From Paraburkholderia azotifigens (GTDB lineage: Bacteria > Pseudomonadota > Gammaproteobacteria > Burkholderiales > Burkholderiaceae), in the NCBI RefSeq assembly GCF_007995085.1, contig NZ_VOQS01000003.1:1116001-1180000 (forward strand): a DNA stretch of 64,000 bases, written 5' to 3'. Below the pieces are notes generated by a model that was given only the letters and a program-made list of their open reading frames with translations, was not told the DNA's origin and did no database searches. Positions 8,218-16,113 of the stretch are shown here, piece after piece. The position numbers were made by a program, and so were the translations under genes. Each line of letters starts with the position of its first letter. The stretch's first letter is position 1.

Positions 8218-9177
8218 TCAGGCCTGCAGCGCGTCCCACATGTCCTTGTCGCGCTGCGCGGTCCAGATGCGCGGATGCGTGATGCCGCTCGCTTCGTCGA
8301 ATGCACGCGACACGTCGAACGGCAGGCAATGTTCGTAGATGAAGACATGGCCGAACTTCGGGTCCATCGCCTTGCGCGCGTGCGCCATCGCGGCCTTCAG
8401 ATCGAGCTTGTCGGCGACGGCTTCGCGGCCGCTTTGGAGCAGCGTCGTGACGAAGTCCTTCGTATAGTCGAGGCCCTTGTTCACGTCTTCGGGCGTGGTC
8501 AGCGCGGGGCCGCGGCCCGGCACGAGCTTCTCCGCGTTGAGCGCGCGCAGCGCTTCGAGCGTCGCGGGCCACTGTTCGAGCTGCGCGTCGCCGCAATAGC
8601 AGGCGGCGTCGTATTCGACGAGATCGCCCGAGAACAGCACCTTCTGCGACGGCAGCCACACGACCGTGTCGCCCTTCGTATGCCCTGCGCCCAGATGCGC
8701 GATGCGCACTTCGAGCTTGCCGAGGAACAGCGTGATTTCCTTCTCGAACACGAGGGTCGGCCACGTGAGCCCCGGCACCGTTTCGACGCCGGCAAAGAGA
8801 CGCGGAAAGCGCTCGATCTCCGATTTCATATCGGCTTCGCCGCGCTCGACGATCATTTCATATGTGCCCCGGCTCGCGATGATCTGCTGCGCGCCTTCCT
8901 TGAAATACGCGGACGCGCCGAGCACGCGCACCGCGTGGTAGTGCGACAGCACGACGTATTTGATCGGCTTGTCGGTGACGCTGCGGATCTTCTCGATCAG
9001 GTCTTGCGCCATGGCGGGCGTCGCGGTGGTGTCGACGATCAGCACGCCGTCGTCGCCGATGATCACGCCTGAGTTCGGGTCGCCTTCAGCCGTGTATGCG
9101 TATGCGTTGTCGGACAGTTGCGTCCACGTGATCTTCTTTTCTTCGAGGTCGGCTTGCGATGCGAATGCCTTGGCCAT
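8218..9177 (-). CDS. MBL-fold metallo-hydrolase with altered metal motif
   Basis: Metallo-beta-lactamase-fold protein of 319 residues, first gene of the minus-strand unit. The usual HxHxDH zinc motif reads H79-Y-H81-A-V-R (VLSHYHAVRVLG), so the Asp and last His of the second metal site are replaced. Later ligands are still visible: the His in LGAGHTKGDTVVW and the Asp in LFSGDLVEYDA. It could hydrolyse a ring-opened or ester intermediate made by the adjacent monooxygenase, with a one-metal site or a different chemistry. Start MAKAF has GGAGA 5 bp upstream. Divergent from two IclR regulators. Confidence 0.85.
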   Translation of the reverse strand: MAKAFASQADLEEKKITWTQLSDNAYAYTAEGDPNSGVIIGDDGVLIVDTTATPAMAQDLIEKIRSVTDKPIKYVVLSHYHAVRVLGASAYFKEGAQQIIASRGTYEMIVERGEADMKSEIERFPRLFAGVETVPGLTWPTLVFEKEITLFLGKLEVRIAHLGAGHTKGDTVVWLPSQKVLFSGDLVEYDAACYCGDAQLEQWPATLEALRALNAEKLVPGRGPALTTPEDVNKGLDYTKDFVTTLLQSGREAVADKLDLKAAMAHARKAMDPKFGHVFIYEHCLPFDVSRAFDEASGITHPRIWTAQRDKDMWDALQA

Positions 9178-9320
9178 GCTCGTCTCCGTCAAATTGAGGG
9201 GATGCAGGGCGAGACGGCGCGCGCGGGCGCAGCGGTGATGCGTGTCTCGCTCTGTCTGGTTGGAATCATGTCCGGCGACTGTTAGCCCGGAGTGATTTCA
9301 TCTTAGACTCTGCCAGATAT

Positions 9321-9349
9321 TTGTCAATGACTAAACGTGTCGCTATACG
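9321..9349. promoter_or_regulatory. Overlapping divergent promoters between MBL and IclR genes
   Basis: On the plus strand TTGTCA (9321-9326), 17 bp and TATACG (9344-9349) face the IclR genes. On the minus strand TTGACA (9327-9322), then 16 bp and TAAGAT (9305-9300) face the MBL-fold gene. The -35 boxes overlap, so one bound IclR protein could control both directions. The surrounding 60 bp is clearly AT-richer than its flanks. Confidence 0.45.
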
Positions 9350-9424
9350 TTAATTCAGAGTTAACCCTGGCTGCGGCGTTATCAGGATTGGCGGGATCGC
9401 GGTTGCAAGCGGCCGTCGTTTAAC

Positions 9425-10267
9425 ATGGACCTTTTTTCGACCCTGATGGGCGGCACGAGCGGTATGGCGAAGACAGCAAAAGACGGCGAGACGGGCGCGG
9501 GCAAGCCGCAGCGCGGCATCCAGAGCGTCGAGGTCGGCGGACGGGTGCTGCATGCGCTCGCGACATCCCGCGTGCCGCTCGCGCTGTCCGATCTCGCCGC
9601 CAGCGCAGACATCGCGCCCGGTCAGGCGCATGCGTATCTCGTGAGCCTGACGCGGCTCGGCCTGATCAAGCGCGACGAGTTGACGGGCCGTTACGAACCG
9701 GGACCGCTGTCGTTGCGGCTCGGTCTGATGCAACTGGCGAACCAGCCGGCGTTTCGCGCGGCCGTCCCGCGGGCAGGCGCGCTCGCCGAGGCGGTCGGCT
9801 TCAGCGTCGCGATCTGCACGAAGGGCCCGCAAGGTCCGACCATCGTCCGCTATGAGCACGCGGGTTTTCCGCTGCATGTGAACCTGCATGTGGGCACGGT
9901 GATGTCGTTGCCCGCCACGTCGACGGGACGTTTGTTCTGCGCGTTCCTCGCACCCGATGCGCTGCAGGCCATGTGGACGAACCAGTCTGGCGGCACGGGC
10001 GATATGGTCGCGCCTGCCGATCGCCCGGCATTCGACGCGACGCTCGGCGGGATTCGCGAGCGCGGCATCGAACGTGGCATCGATGCGCCGAGTCCTGGCA
10101 TCAGCAGTCTTGCCGTGCCCGTGTTCGACGCAGAAGGACAGTTGTGCCTTGCGTTGACGGTGATCGGACCGAGCGGCGCAATCGATGTGGGGTGGGACGG
10201 CTCGATCGCACGCGCGCTTCTGGATACGGCACGTGAAATTGGCGCGGACATTGCGTCGTCGACATGA
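9425..10267 (+). CDS. IclR-family transcriptional regulator (first of tandem pair)
   Basis: DNA-binding regulator of 280 residues. Winged helix around residues 29-95 (RGIQSVEVGGRVLHAL, then QAHAYLVSLTRLGLIKRDE) and an IclR effector domain from about 105 to 275 (AICTKGPQGPTIVRYEH, GRLFCAFL). It is divergent from the MBL/monooxygenase/DUF2783/MFS genes and likely controls them. ATG 9425 lacks a clear ribosome site; ATG 9464 (MAKTAKDG) is a possible alternative start. The stop overlaps the next regulator's start as ATGA. Confidence 0.9.
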   Translation: MDLFSTLMGGTSGMAKTAKDGETGAGKPQRGIQSVEVGGRVLHALATSRVPLALSDLAASADIAPGQAHAYLVSLTRLGLIKRDELTGRYEPGPLSLRLGLMQLANQPAFRAAVPRAGALAEAVGFSVAICTKGPQGPTIVRYEHAGFPLHVNLHVGTVMSLPATSTGRLFCAFLAPDALQAMWTNQSGGTGDMVAPADRPAFDATLGGIRERGIERGIDAPSPGISSLAVPVFDAEGQLCLALTVIGPSGAIDVGWDGSIARALLDTAREIGADIASST

Positions 10268-11091
10268 ACATGAGCGAAGCATTGAACACCTCATCGTCCG
10301 ATACATCGCCTGGCAGCGGCGATGCAAAACAGCAGCGTGGCATCCAGTCGCTCGACAGCACGGGCGATCTGCTGACGGCGCTCGTCTCGGCGGGCAAGCC
10401 TTTATCGTTGCGCGATCTTGCGGCGGCGGCGGGCATGCCTGCGGCGAAGGCGTTTCCTCATCTGGTGAGCTTGCAGAAGATCGGCCTGCTCGGCCGCGAC
10501 GCATCCGGCTGCTTCGAAGCGGGGCCGCTTGCGCTCGAACTCGGGCTGATCGGTCTGCAGCGTTTGTCGCCGACGCGGGAAGCGGAGCCGGAAATCGTCG
10601 AACTGGCGGTGACGACGGGCATGAGTGTCGCGATGGCGGTGCTCGGGCCGCTTGGGCCGACTGTGGTGCGGCTCGAAGAATCGGCGCGGCCGCTGCATGT
10701 GAGCTTGCGGGTGGGCACTGTGATGTCGCTGGTGAATACCGCGATTGGGCGCGTGTTTGCTGCTTTTGTCGCCGACGATGTGCGGCTGGGGTTGTTAGCG
10801 CAGGATTCTTTGCGGCTTGCAGGAGGCGAGTTTGCGGAAAGTACCGCGGATACTTATGTCGAGCGACTTCGACAGATTCGCGAGCACGGTGTCGATACGG
10901 CGATCAATAAGCCTGTTCCAGGGATCAATACGCTGGCGGCGCCTGTGTTTGATCATACGGGCAGCATCGTTCTGGTGATTGCCGTTATGGGCACGGCTGG
11001 CAGTTTTGATAGCGATGCTGCGGGGAAGTCTGCGCAGGTTTTGGTTTCGGCTTGTCGGCGGTTGTCGCGGAGGTTTGGGTTTGTGGTGTGA
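10264..11091 (+). CDS. IclR-family transcriptional regulator (second of tandem pair)
   Basis: Regulator of 275 residues, paralogous to the gene just before it. Both share QRGIQSL/V, the SLQKIGLLGRD/SLTRLGLIKRDE recognition-helix region and the RPLHVSLRVGTVMSL / PLHVNLHVGTVMSL segment, so the pair probably arose by tandem duplication. Translationally coupled through ATGA. Two different IclR subunits from one mRNA could form mixed dimers or tetramers; that is inference. The 3' part is less GC-rich and uses rarer codons than the 5' part. The stop codon is followed at once by the long intergenic repeat. Confidence 0.9.
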   Translation: MNMSEALNTSSSDTSPGSGDAKQQRGIQSLDSTGDLLTALVSAGKPLSLRDLAAAAGMPAAKAFPHLVSLQKIGLLGRDASGCFEAGPLALELGLIGLQRLSPTREAEPEIVELAVTTGMSVAMAVLGPLGPTVVRLEESARPLHVSLRVGTVMSLVNTAIGRVFAAFVADDVRLGLLAQDSLRLAGGEFAESTADTYVERLRQIREHGVDTAINKPVPGINTLAAPVFDHTGSIVLVIAVMGTAGSFDSDAAGKSAQVLVSACRRLSRRFGFVV

Positions 11092-11217
11092 GGTTTTTTT
11101 TGTCTGCGACGCTAGTCGCCATTCTTTGCTTTTTGCTTTTTGCTTTTTGATTTTTGCTGCGCTGGCATCCGCGTTTTCATATCGGTGCTTCACGCGTCGC
11201 CCCTGTGCGGGGCGGCA

Positions 11218-11249
11218 CTTACTTTCTTTGCCGCCGCAAAGAAAGTAAG
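11218..11249. terminator. Perfect 14-bp hairpin in left repeat arm
   Basis: CTTACTTTCTTTGC (11218-11231), loop CGCC, GCAAAGAAAGTAAG (11236-11249). A perfect stem 127 bp after the IclR stop. It lacks a T run, so terminator action is only possible, not shown. The IS element is inserted exactly at its 3' foot. Confidence 0.4.
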
Positions 11250-12424
11250 GGAATCTCTGCAAAAGTCCTGGCATTGACGTGAGCTTGGACTATCCTGGGA
11301 TCAGGAGACTTCATGGAGTGGCGTGATGACACAACTTGGTCTTGGTCTGGATCTGTCGACGAAGCGCACCCGCAAGCGCGAGTTTCTCGATGAGATGACG
11401 CGCGTGGTGCCGTGGCAGAAGCTGATTGCGCTCATCGAACCGCACTATCCGAAAGGCAAGACTGGCCGCCCGCCTTTTCCGATCCAGACGATGCTTCGCA
11501 TTCACTTCATGCAACAATGGTTCAGCCTCTCGGACCCGGCGATGGAGGAGGCGCTGCACGACATCCCGCTGTACCGGGAGTTCGCGCTGCTGGGCACGGG
11601 CATGACGCGGCTGCCTGACGAGAGCACGATCCTGCGATTCCGGCACCTGCTTGAGGCCCATGAGCTGTCGGCCAGAATGCTGGCGACGGTCAACGAGATC
11701 CTGCAGGCGAAGGGCCTGATGCTCAAGGCGGGCTCGGCGGTCGACGCAACGCTGATTTCGGCACCCAGTTCGACGAAGAAGGCTGGCACGCGAGACCCGG
11801 AGATGAGCCAGACGCAAAAGGGCGGCAGCTGGTACTTCGGTATGAAGGCGCACATCGGAGTCGATGTGGAGTCGGGGCTGGTGCATACCGTCAAGTGCAC
11901 GCCGGCAAATGTTCACGACATCACGGTGGCGCATGAACTGTTGCACGGCGACGAGGAGGTTGCGTTTGCCGATGCGGGCTACGTGGGCATCGAGAAGCGA
12001 GGCGAAACGGGGGCGGTCCAGTGGCACGTGGCGATGAGGCCGAGCAAGCGAAGAAAGCTGGACAAAAGCAAGCGGCTCGACAGAATCTACGAGAAAGTCG
12101 AGCGGCTCAAGGCGGGCGTGCGGGCGAAGGTTGAGCACCCGTTTCGGGTGCTCAAATGTCAGTTCGGCTATCTGAAGGCGCGGTATCGAGGCATGGCGAA
12201 GAACACGGCGCAGATCGAAACGCAGTTCGCGCTGATCAATCTCTGGTTGGCTCGCGGGGTGCTCGGTAAAGCGAAATGAAGGGCGAAGACGCCCCCAAAG
12301 GCGCAGCGTCCATGCGCAAGATGCGACCGGCATCGGTTCAACACAGCGTGAATGGGGACGCGAATTCCACTCCGCGCGTGCCAGTTAGAGATCCCAGGCA
12401 GAAAACGGGTTGTTCAGACCTTCC
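11250..12424 (+). mobile_element. IS5-family insertion sequence, intact, 1175 bp
   Basis: Ends are GGAATCTCTGCAAAAGTCC on the left and, read inward from the right, GGAAGGTCTGAACAACCCG (12 of 19 matching). The element is flanked by direct repeats TAAG at 11246-11249 and 12425-12428. The uninterrupted target is still visible in the inverted repeat copy (GAAAGTAAGCAAAGAAAGC on its minus strand, about 12912-12894), which confirms the junctions. One full-length transposase gene lies inside. Length and 4-bp duplication fit IS5 elements. Confidence 0.92.
11326..12279 (+). CDS. IS5-family transposase (DDE)
   Basis: Cut-and-paste transposase of 317 residues, full length. N-terminal segment FLDEMTRVVPWQKLIALIEP and YPKGKTGRPPFPIQTMLRIH are typical IS5 DUF772 sequence. 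Catalytic residues: Asp in AGSAVDATLISAPSSTK, Asp in VAFADAGYVGIEKR and Glu in RAKVEHPFRVLKCQFGY with the K-x-RYRG tail. ATG 11326 is used; a GTG codon directly before is possible. No frameshift or stop, so the element may still be active. Confidence 0.95.
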   Translation: MTQLGLGLDLSTKRTRKREFLDEMTRVVPWQKLIALIEPHYPKGKTGRPPFPIQTMLRIHFMQQWFSLSDPAMEEALHDIPLYREFALLGTGMTRLPDESTILRFRHLLEAHELSARMLATVNEILQAKGLMLKAGSAVDATLISAPSSTKKAGTRDPEMSQTQKGGSWYFGMKAHIGVDVESGLVHTVKCTPANVHDITVAHELLHGDEEVAFADAGYVGIEKRGETGAVQWHVAMRPSKRRKLDKSKRLDRIYEKVERLKAGVRAKVEHPFRVLKCQFGYLKARYRGMAKNTAQIETQFALINLWLARGVLGKAK

Positions 12425-12902
12425 TAAGCAAAGAAAGCGGGCTAACCCCGCCAGTTCTTGTGGTTGCCTGCGGGCCCCCGACGGGTCCCGCACTCCACGC
12501 GGCATCGAGCTACTCAATGCGCGTTGCCAGCGCTCCTGGATTCGCCTCACCCACTTCACACTCCCGCGTCCCGGACTGCGTTACCAGAAAGTCCACCGCC
12601 GCCCAGGTGGCAAACTGTGTGTAGGCCGTCTCGACGTATGTGCACCACTCCGGACTGAAAAGCGGGATCGGTGTCGTAGAAGTGCGAACGTGTAAGGCGC
12701 GACAACCTACACACAGTTTGCCACCTGGGCGGCGCGGACGGTTCGCTGCCACTGGCTGCGCTACGGGTGATTGGAGTGGGTGATGCGTTTGTTCAATGCG
12801 TTGGCAGCGGGCGGAAAAAAGCGCGTTGCCGTTTGGAGTACGGGACCCGTAGGGGGCCCGCAGGCAACTACAAGAACTGGCGGGGTTAGCCCGCTTTCTT
12901 TG

Positions 12903-12934
12903 CTTACTTTCTTTGCGGCGGCAAAGAAAGTAAG
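12903..12934. terminator. Perfect 14-bp hairpin in right repeat arm
   Basis: The counterpart of the hairpin at 11218, here uninterrupted: CTTACTTTCTTTGC (12903-12916), loop GGCG, GCAAAGAAAGTAAG (12921-12934). It lies 115 bp beyond the RpiR-family stop codon in the direction of that gene's transcription. No T run follows. Confidence 0.4.
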
Positions 12935-13048
12935 TGCCGCCCCGCACAGGGGCAACGCGTGAAGCACGGATACGAATTCGCGGATGCCAGCGACGAAAAA
13001 ACAAAAAAACAAAGAATGGCGACTAGCGTCGCAGACAAAAAAACACGC

Positions 13049-13915
13049 TTACTGCGACTCATCCCCAGCAGCAACATCAGCCGACAGCCGCCCCTCAGCA
13101 TTCCGCATCTTCTCGATCGTCCGCGGCTCGAGCCGCAAACCAACCCCAATAGCCAGCGCATCCATAACGCAGAGATGCACAAGCCTGGACACACCAGGCG
13201 TAACAGCATCAACGGGACCCGGCACACGCAACAGCAAGGGAATATCGACAAGCCACGCCAACCGCGAACCCACATTCGTCAACGCAATCGTAGTCGCACC
13301 GCGCTCCTTGGCGATCTGCATGCTTTCGTTCACTTCGACACTACGCCCCGAATGCGAAATAGCAAACGCAACATCGCCGGGCTCGAGCAAGCCAGCATAA
13401 AGACGCTGCAGATGAGCATCCGTAAAAGCACTAGCAGCAATATCGAGCCGCAAAAACCGCAACGCGGCATCCTGCGCAACAAGCCCCGACCCCGAACCCA
13501 CACCAAAGAAATACACACGACGTGCACTGGCGAGCGCGGCCAGCGCCGCATTCACGGCAACAGGATCGATCGCGCCGCGCGCCTGCGTGATCCCCTCGAT
13601 GGCCGCTTCGCCGACCTTGTCGAACAGCGTCTGCGTGTCGTCGTCGCGCGCGACGGTCGTCGACGCATACGGCACCCCGCCTGCGACGCTTTGCGCAAGC
13701 TGCATCTTGAAGTCGCGCAAGCCATGCGCGCCCACCGCGCGGCAAAAACGCGTCACGGAAGGCTCGGACACGTCCGCGCGCTGCGCAAGCTCGGTGATGC
13801 TCGCGCGCATCGCGAAGTCGACGTCGGACAGCACCATGTCGGCGACCTTGCGCTCGGCCGGCCGCAGCGAATCGAGCGCGCTGCGGATGTGAGGAATCAG
13901 GTTCGGTGCGGACAC
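13049..13915 (-). CDS. RpiR/MurR-family transcriptional regulator with SIS domain
   Basis: Sugar-phosphate-sensing regulator, 288 residues from the GTG start. N-terminal HTH_6 domain (LRPAERKVADMVLSDVDFA, ITELAQRADVSEPSVTRFCR, residues about 15-75) and a C-terminal SIS domain (about 120-260: VYFFGVGSGSGLVAQDAALR, AISHSGRSVEVNES). GTG 13915 is preferred because AAAGGA lies 8 bp upstream; an upstream TTG overlaps that site. It is 43 bp after the ABC ATPase gene and is the last gene of the SDR-ATPase-regulator operon. It probably controls both divergent operons through the paired sites near 15878 and 16045. Confidence 0.9.
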   Translation of the reverse strand: MSAPNLIPHIRSALDSLRPAERKVADMVLSDVDFAMRASITELAQRADVSEPSVTRFCRAVGAHGLRDFKMQLAQSVAGGVPYASTTVARDDDTQTLFDKVGEAAIEGITQARGAIDPVAVNAALAALASARRVYFFGVGSGSGLVAQDAALRFLRLDIAASAFTDAHLQRLYAGLLEPGDVAFAISHSGRSVEVNESMQIAKERGATTIALTNVGSRLAWLVDIPLLLRVPGPVDAVTPGVSRLVHLCVMDALAIGVGLRLEPRTIEKMRNAEGRLSADVAAGDESQ

Positions 13916-13958
13916 CCGTGCGTTCCTTTGATGGAAGATCAATCAGCGGCGGTCGCCG

Positions 13959-15023
13959 TCAGCCCAGCCTGCGTCCGCTCTCCGTATCGAACAGATGCAT
14001 GTCCTGCCCGGCAAAACGCACCATCACGCGCTGGCCCGGCTCGATCGACGCGCGCTGGCGCATCGTCACGCACCACGGCGCACCGCCGATCTTGCCGTAC
14101 AGATGCGTCTCCGCGCCCGTCGGCTCGATCACCTCGACATCCATCGGGATGCCTTCATTCGACGTTTCGATGTGCTCAGGCCGCACGCCCAGCGTAATCT
14201 TCGCGCCGGGCGCCGCCGCTGCGCCCGGCAGCGGAATCTGCACGCCGTCGCCCAGCTTCAGCGCGACGCCGTTCGCCACGCTCACCACTTCGCCTGCCGC
14301 GAAATTCATCGACGGCGAGCCGAGAAAGCTCGCGACGAACAGATTCGCCGGCCTGTCGTAAAGCTCCAGCGGACGCCCGATCTGCTCGATGCGCCCCGCG
14401 TTCATCACGACGATGCGATCGGCCATCGTCATCGCTTCGATCTGATCGTGCGTGACGTAGATCACCGTGTTCTTCAACCGCTGATGGAGCGCCTTGATCT
14501 CCGTGCGCATCTGCACGCGCAGCTTCGCATCGAGATTCGACAGCGGCTCGTCGAACAGAAACAGCGAAGGCTCCCGCACCACCGCGCGCCCCATCGCGAC
14601 GCGCTGGCGCTGGCCGCCCGACAGCGCGCGCGGCAAACGGTCCAGATAGCCGCTGAGATTCAGCATCTTCGCGGCCGCCTCGATACGCGGCTTGAAACTC
14701 GTCGACGCTTCCTTGCGGATACGCGGACCGAACGCAATGTTGTCGTAGACGGACAGATGCGGATACAGCGCGTAGCTCTGGAACACCATCGAAATATTGC
14801 GCTGCTGCGGCGGCAAGCCATTCGCGCGCGTGCCGCCAATCGTCAGCTCGCCGCCGCTGATTTCCTCCAGGCCCGCGACCATCCGCATCAGCGTGCTCTT
14901 GCCGCAACCCGACGGTCCGACCAGCACGACGAATTCGCCATCGTCGATATGCAGGTCGATGCCGTGCACGACCTGCGTATCGCCGTAACGCTTGTAGATG
15001 CCGCTCAGTTGCACTGCTGCCAT
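13959..15023 (-). CDS. Sugar ABC transporter ATP-binding protein (MalK/UgpC type)
   Basis: ATPase of a CUT1 carbohydrate importer, 354 residues. Walker A GPSGCGKSTLMRMV near residue 38, Q-loop VFQSYALYPHLSVYDN, signature LSGGQRQRVAMGRA near 135, Walker B LFLFDEPLSNLD near 155, H-loop VTHDQIEAM. A C-terminal TOBE region (about 240-354: LGVRPEHIE) marks the MalK/UgpC class that can take several permease pairs. Its binding protein and two permeases lie on the opposite strand from 16114. Start has GAGGAC 5 bp upstream. Confidence 0.93.
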   Translation of the reverse strand: MAAVQLSGIYKRYGDTQVVHGIDLHIDDGEFVVLVGPSGCGKSTLMRMVAGLEEISGGELTIGGTRANGLPPQQRNISMVFQSYALYPHLSVYDNIAFGPRIRKEASTSFKPRIEAAAKMLNLSGYLDRLPRALSGGQRQRVAMGRAVVREPSLFLFDEPLSNLDAKLRVQMRTEIKALHQRLKNTVIYVTHDQIEAMTMADRIVVMNAGRIEQIGRPLELYDRPANLFVASFLGSPSMNFAAGEVVSVANGVALKLGDGVQIPLPGAAAAPGAKITLGVRPEHIETSNEGIPMDVEVIEPTGAETHLYGKIGGAPWCVTMRQRASIEPGQRVMVRFAGQDMHLFDTESGRRLG

Positions 15024-15072
15024 GCTGTCCTCACCGTCGTTGCGTGTTGTCTTTCGAGCTTCGTTTCAGGCG

Positions 15073-15846
15073 CTAAAGCGATTCGAGCGTCAGGTCTTCC
15101 GCCATCAGCCGGTTGCCGGCCATCAGGCCGCCGTCGACGGGCAGCACGACGCCCGTGATCACGCGCGCCATCGGCGACGCGAGGAAGAGCACGGCATCGG
15201 CGATATCGTCGGGCGTCGCGAAGTCGCGCAGCGGATACCACTTCTTCAGATCCTCGAAGACCTTTGGGTTCTTGTCGACGCGCGCCTGCCACGCCTTCGT
15301 CTTCACCGTCCCCGGACACACGATGTTCGCGCGGATGCCGTAGCGTCCAAGCTCGATCGCGAGGGACTTCGTGTAGCTGATGAGCCCCGCTTTCGCCGCG
15401 CTGTACGCGGGATGACCAAGCGCCGTGATGCCGTTCACCGAGCCGATCAGCACGATCGATCCCGCCTGCCGCCCGATCATCGACGCGCGCACCGCCTCGA
15501 CCGTGTGATAGGTGCCGTTCAGATTCAGATGCACGTCGCGCTGCCAGCTCGCGGCGTCCGTCTTCGCGAGCGTCATGCCCTCGGCGGCGCCCGCGTTCGC
15601 AACCAGCACGTCGACGGGTCCGCGCGCGGCGACCGCCTGCGCGACGCGCTCGCGCACGGCATCGGCGGCGCCGAGATCGACGGCAACCGGCGTCACTTTA
15701 TCCGCGCCCAGTTCCGCAACCAGTTGATCGAGCGCGGCTGCGTCGACATCGAGCGCGAGCACCGTCGCGCCGTCCTCGACGAAACGCCGGCACAACACGC
15801 TGCCGATCCCGCCGCACGCTCCCGTCACAAGCACGACACGCTTCAT
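15073..15846 (-). CDS. Short-chain dehydrogenase/reductase (sugar or polyol dehydrogenase candidate)
   Basis: NAD(P)-dependent oxidoreductase of 257 residues. Cofactor motif TGACGGIGSVLCRR at residues 8-21, VANAGAAEG in place of the NNAG motif, catalytic Ser in IGSVNG and YSAAKAG with the Tyr and Lys, and a C-terminal PVDGGLMAGN. First gene of the operon with the transporter ATPase and RpiR regulator, so it probably oxidises the imported sugar or polyol or its product. The substrate is not determined by sequence. Confidence 0.88.
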   Translation of the reverse strand: MKRVVLVTGACGGIGSVLCRRFVEDGATVLALDVDAAALDQLVAELGADKVTPVAVDLGAADAVRERVAQAVAARGPVDVLVANAGAAEGMTLAKTDAASWQRDVHLNLNGTYHTVEAVRASMIGRQAGSIVLIGSVNGITALGHPAYSAAKAGLISYTKSLAIELGRYGIRANIVCPGTVKTKAWQARVDKNPKVFEDLKKWYPLRDFATPDDIADAVLFLASPMARVITGVVLPVDGGLMAGNRLMAEDLTLESL

Positions 15847-15877
15847 CTGTTGTCCTCTCCGCGCTTCGGTCTTTCGT

Positions 15878-16058
15878 GAAAATTTCCTACATATTGCACA
15901 TTTTCAGGGTTGGGGAAGCATGCGTTCACTACACATGCGACGCACCCTGCACTGCACAAAAAGCCCATCATTAACAGCATGTTATGCAAAAAACCGGCGA
16001 ACAAAAAATATCGTCGGCCCTACGTGACAACATTTTTTTTCGTGTGTAGGATTTTTTC
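15878..16058. promoter_or_regulatory. Paired inverted candidate operators for the RpiR regulator
   Basis: The 14-mer TGTAGGAAATTTTC appears on the minus strand at 15891-15878, 32 bp before the SDR start. TGTAGGATTTTTTC appears on the plus strand at 16045-16058, 55 bp before the binding-protein start. They match at 12 of 14 positions and each points toward its own gene. Such a mirrored pair in a divergent promoter region suggests one regulator controlling both operons. The rest of the 267-bp gap is AT-rich and holds no gene. Confidence 0.5.
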
Positions 16059-16113
16059 AAACAATTCAACCCAAGCAGCCGGCTACGGCGGCGGACCACC
16101 CAGGAGAGACGAA

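Larger units (their letters stand above)
11093..13044. repeat. Two inverted copies of a long intergenic repeat forming an imperfect palindrome
   Basis: The left arm runs 11093-11249 and continues, after the inserted IS, at about 12429-12629. The right arm runs about 12699-13044 in inverse orientation. Shared blocks include GTCTGCGACGCTAGTCGCC, CTTCACGCGTYGCCCCTGTG, the 14-bp hairpin CTTACTTTCTTTGC, GCGGGCTAACCCCGCC and CCAGGTGGCAAACTGTGTG. Outer about 190 nt and inner about 30 nt are well matched; the middle has drifted. The arms start 1-5 bp after the stop codons of the two convergent genes (IclR and RpiR), so the element fills their whole intergenic space and could end transcription from both sides. 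No gene is supported between 12280 and 13048. Confidence 0.85.

Noticed and set aside
6547..9072. 841-residue open frame on the plus strand
   Set aside because: It is antisense to the monooxygenase and MBL-fold genes, Arg/His/Gln-rich, and has no family motif; a GC-rich shadow frame.
11125..11157. TTTTTGC heptamer repeats
   Set aside because: Short simple-sequence tract inside the long repeat; the other repeat arm has an irregular T-rich tract there, so no specific role is supported.
12510..13012. Minus-strand frames of 83-164 residues near the repeat
   Set aside because: They fall wholly in the repeat element, have no ribosome sites and no family likeness.
11093..13044. Composite transposon or tyrosine-recombinase island
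   Set aside because: Only one IS is present; the flanking inverted repeats lack transposase genes and lie between ordinary convergent genes.
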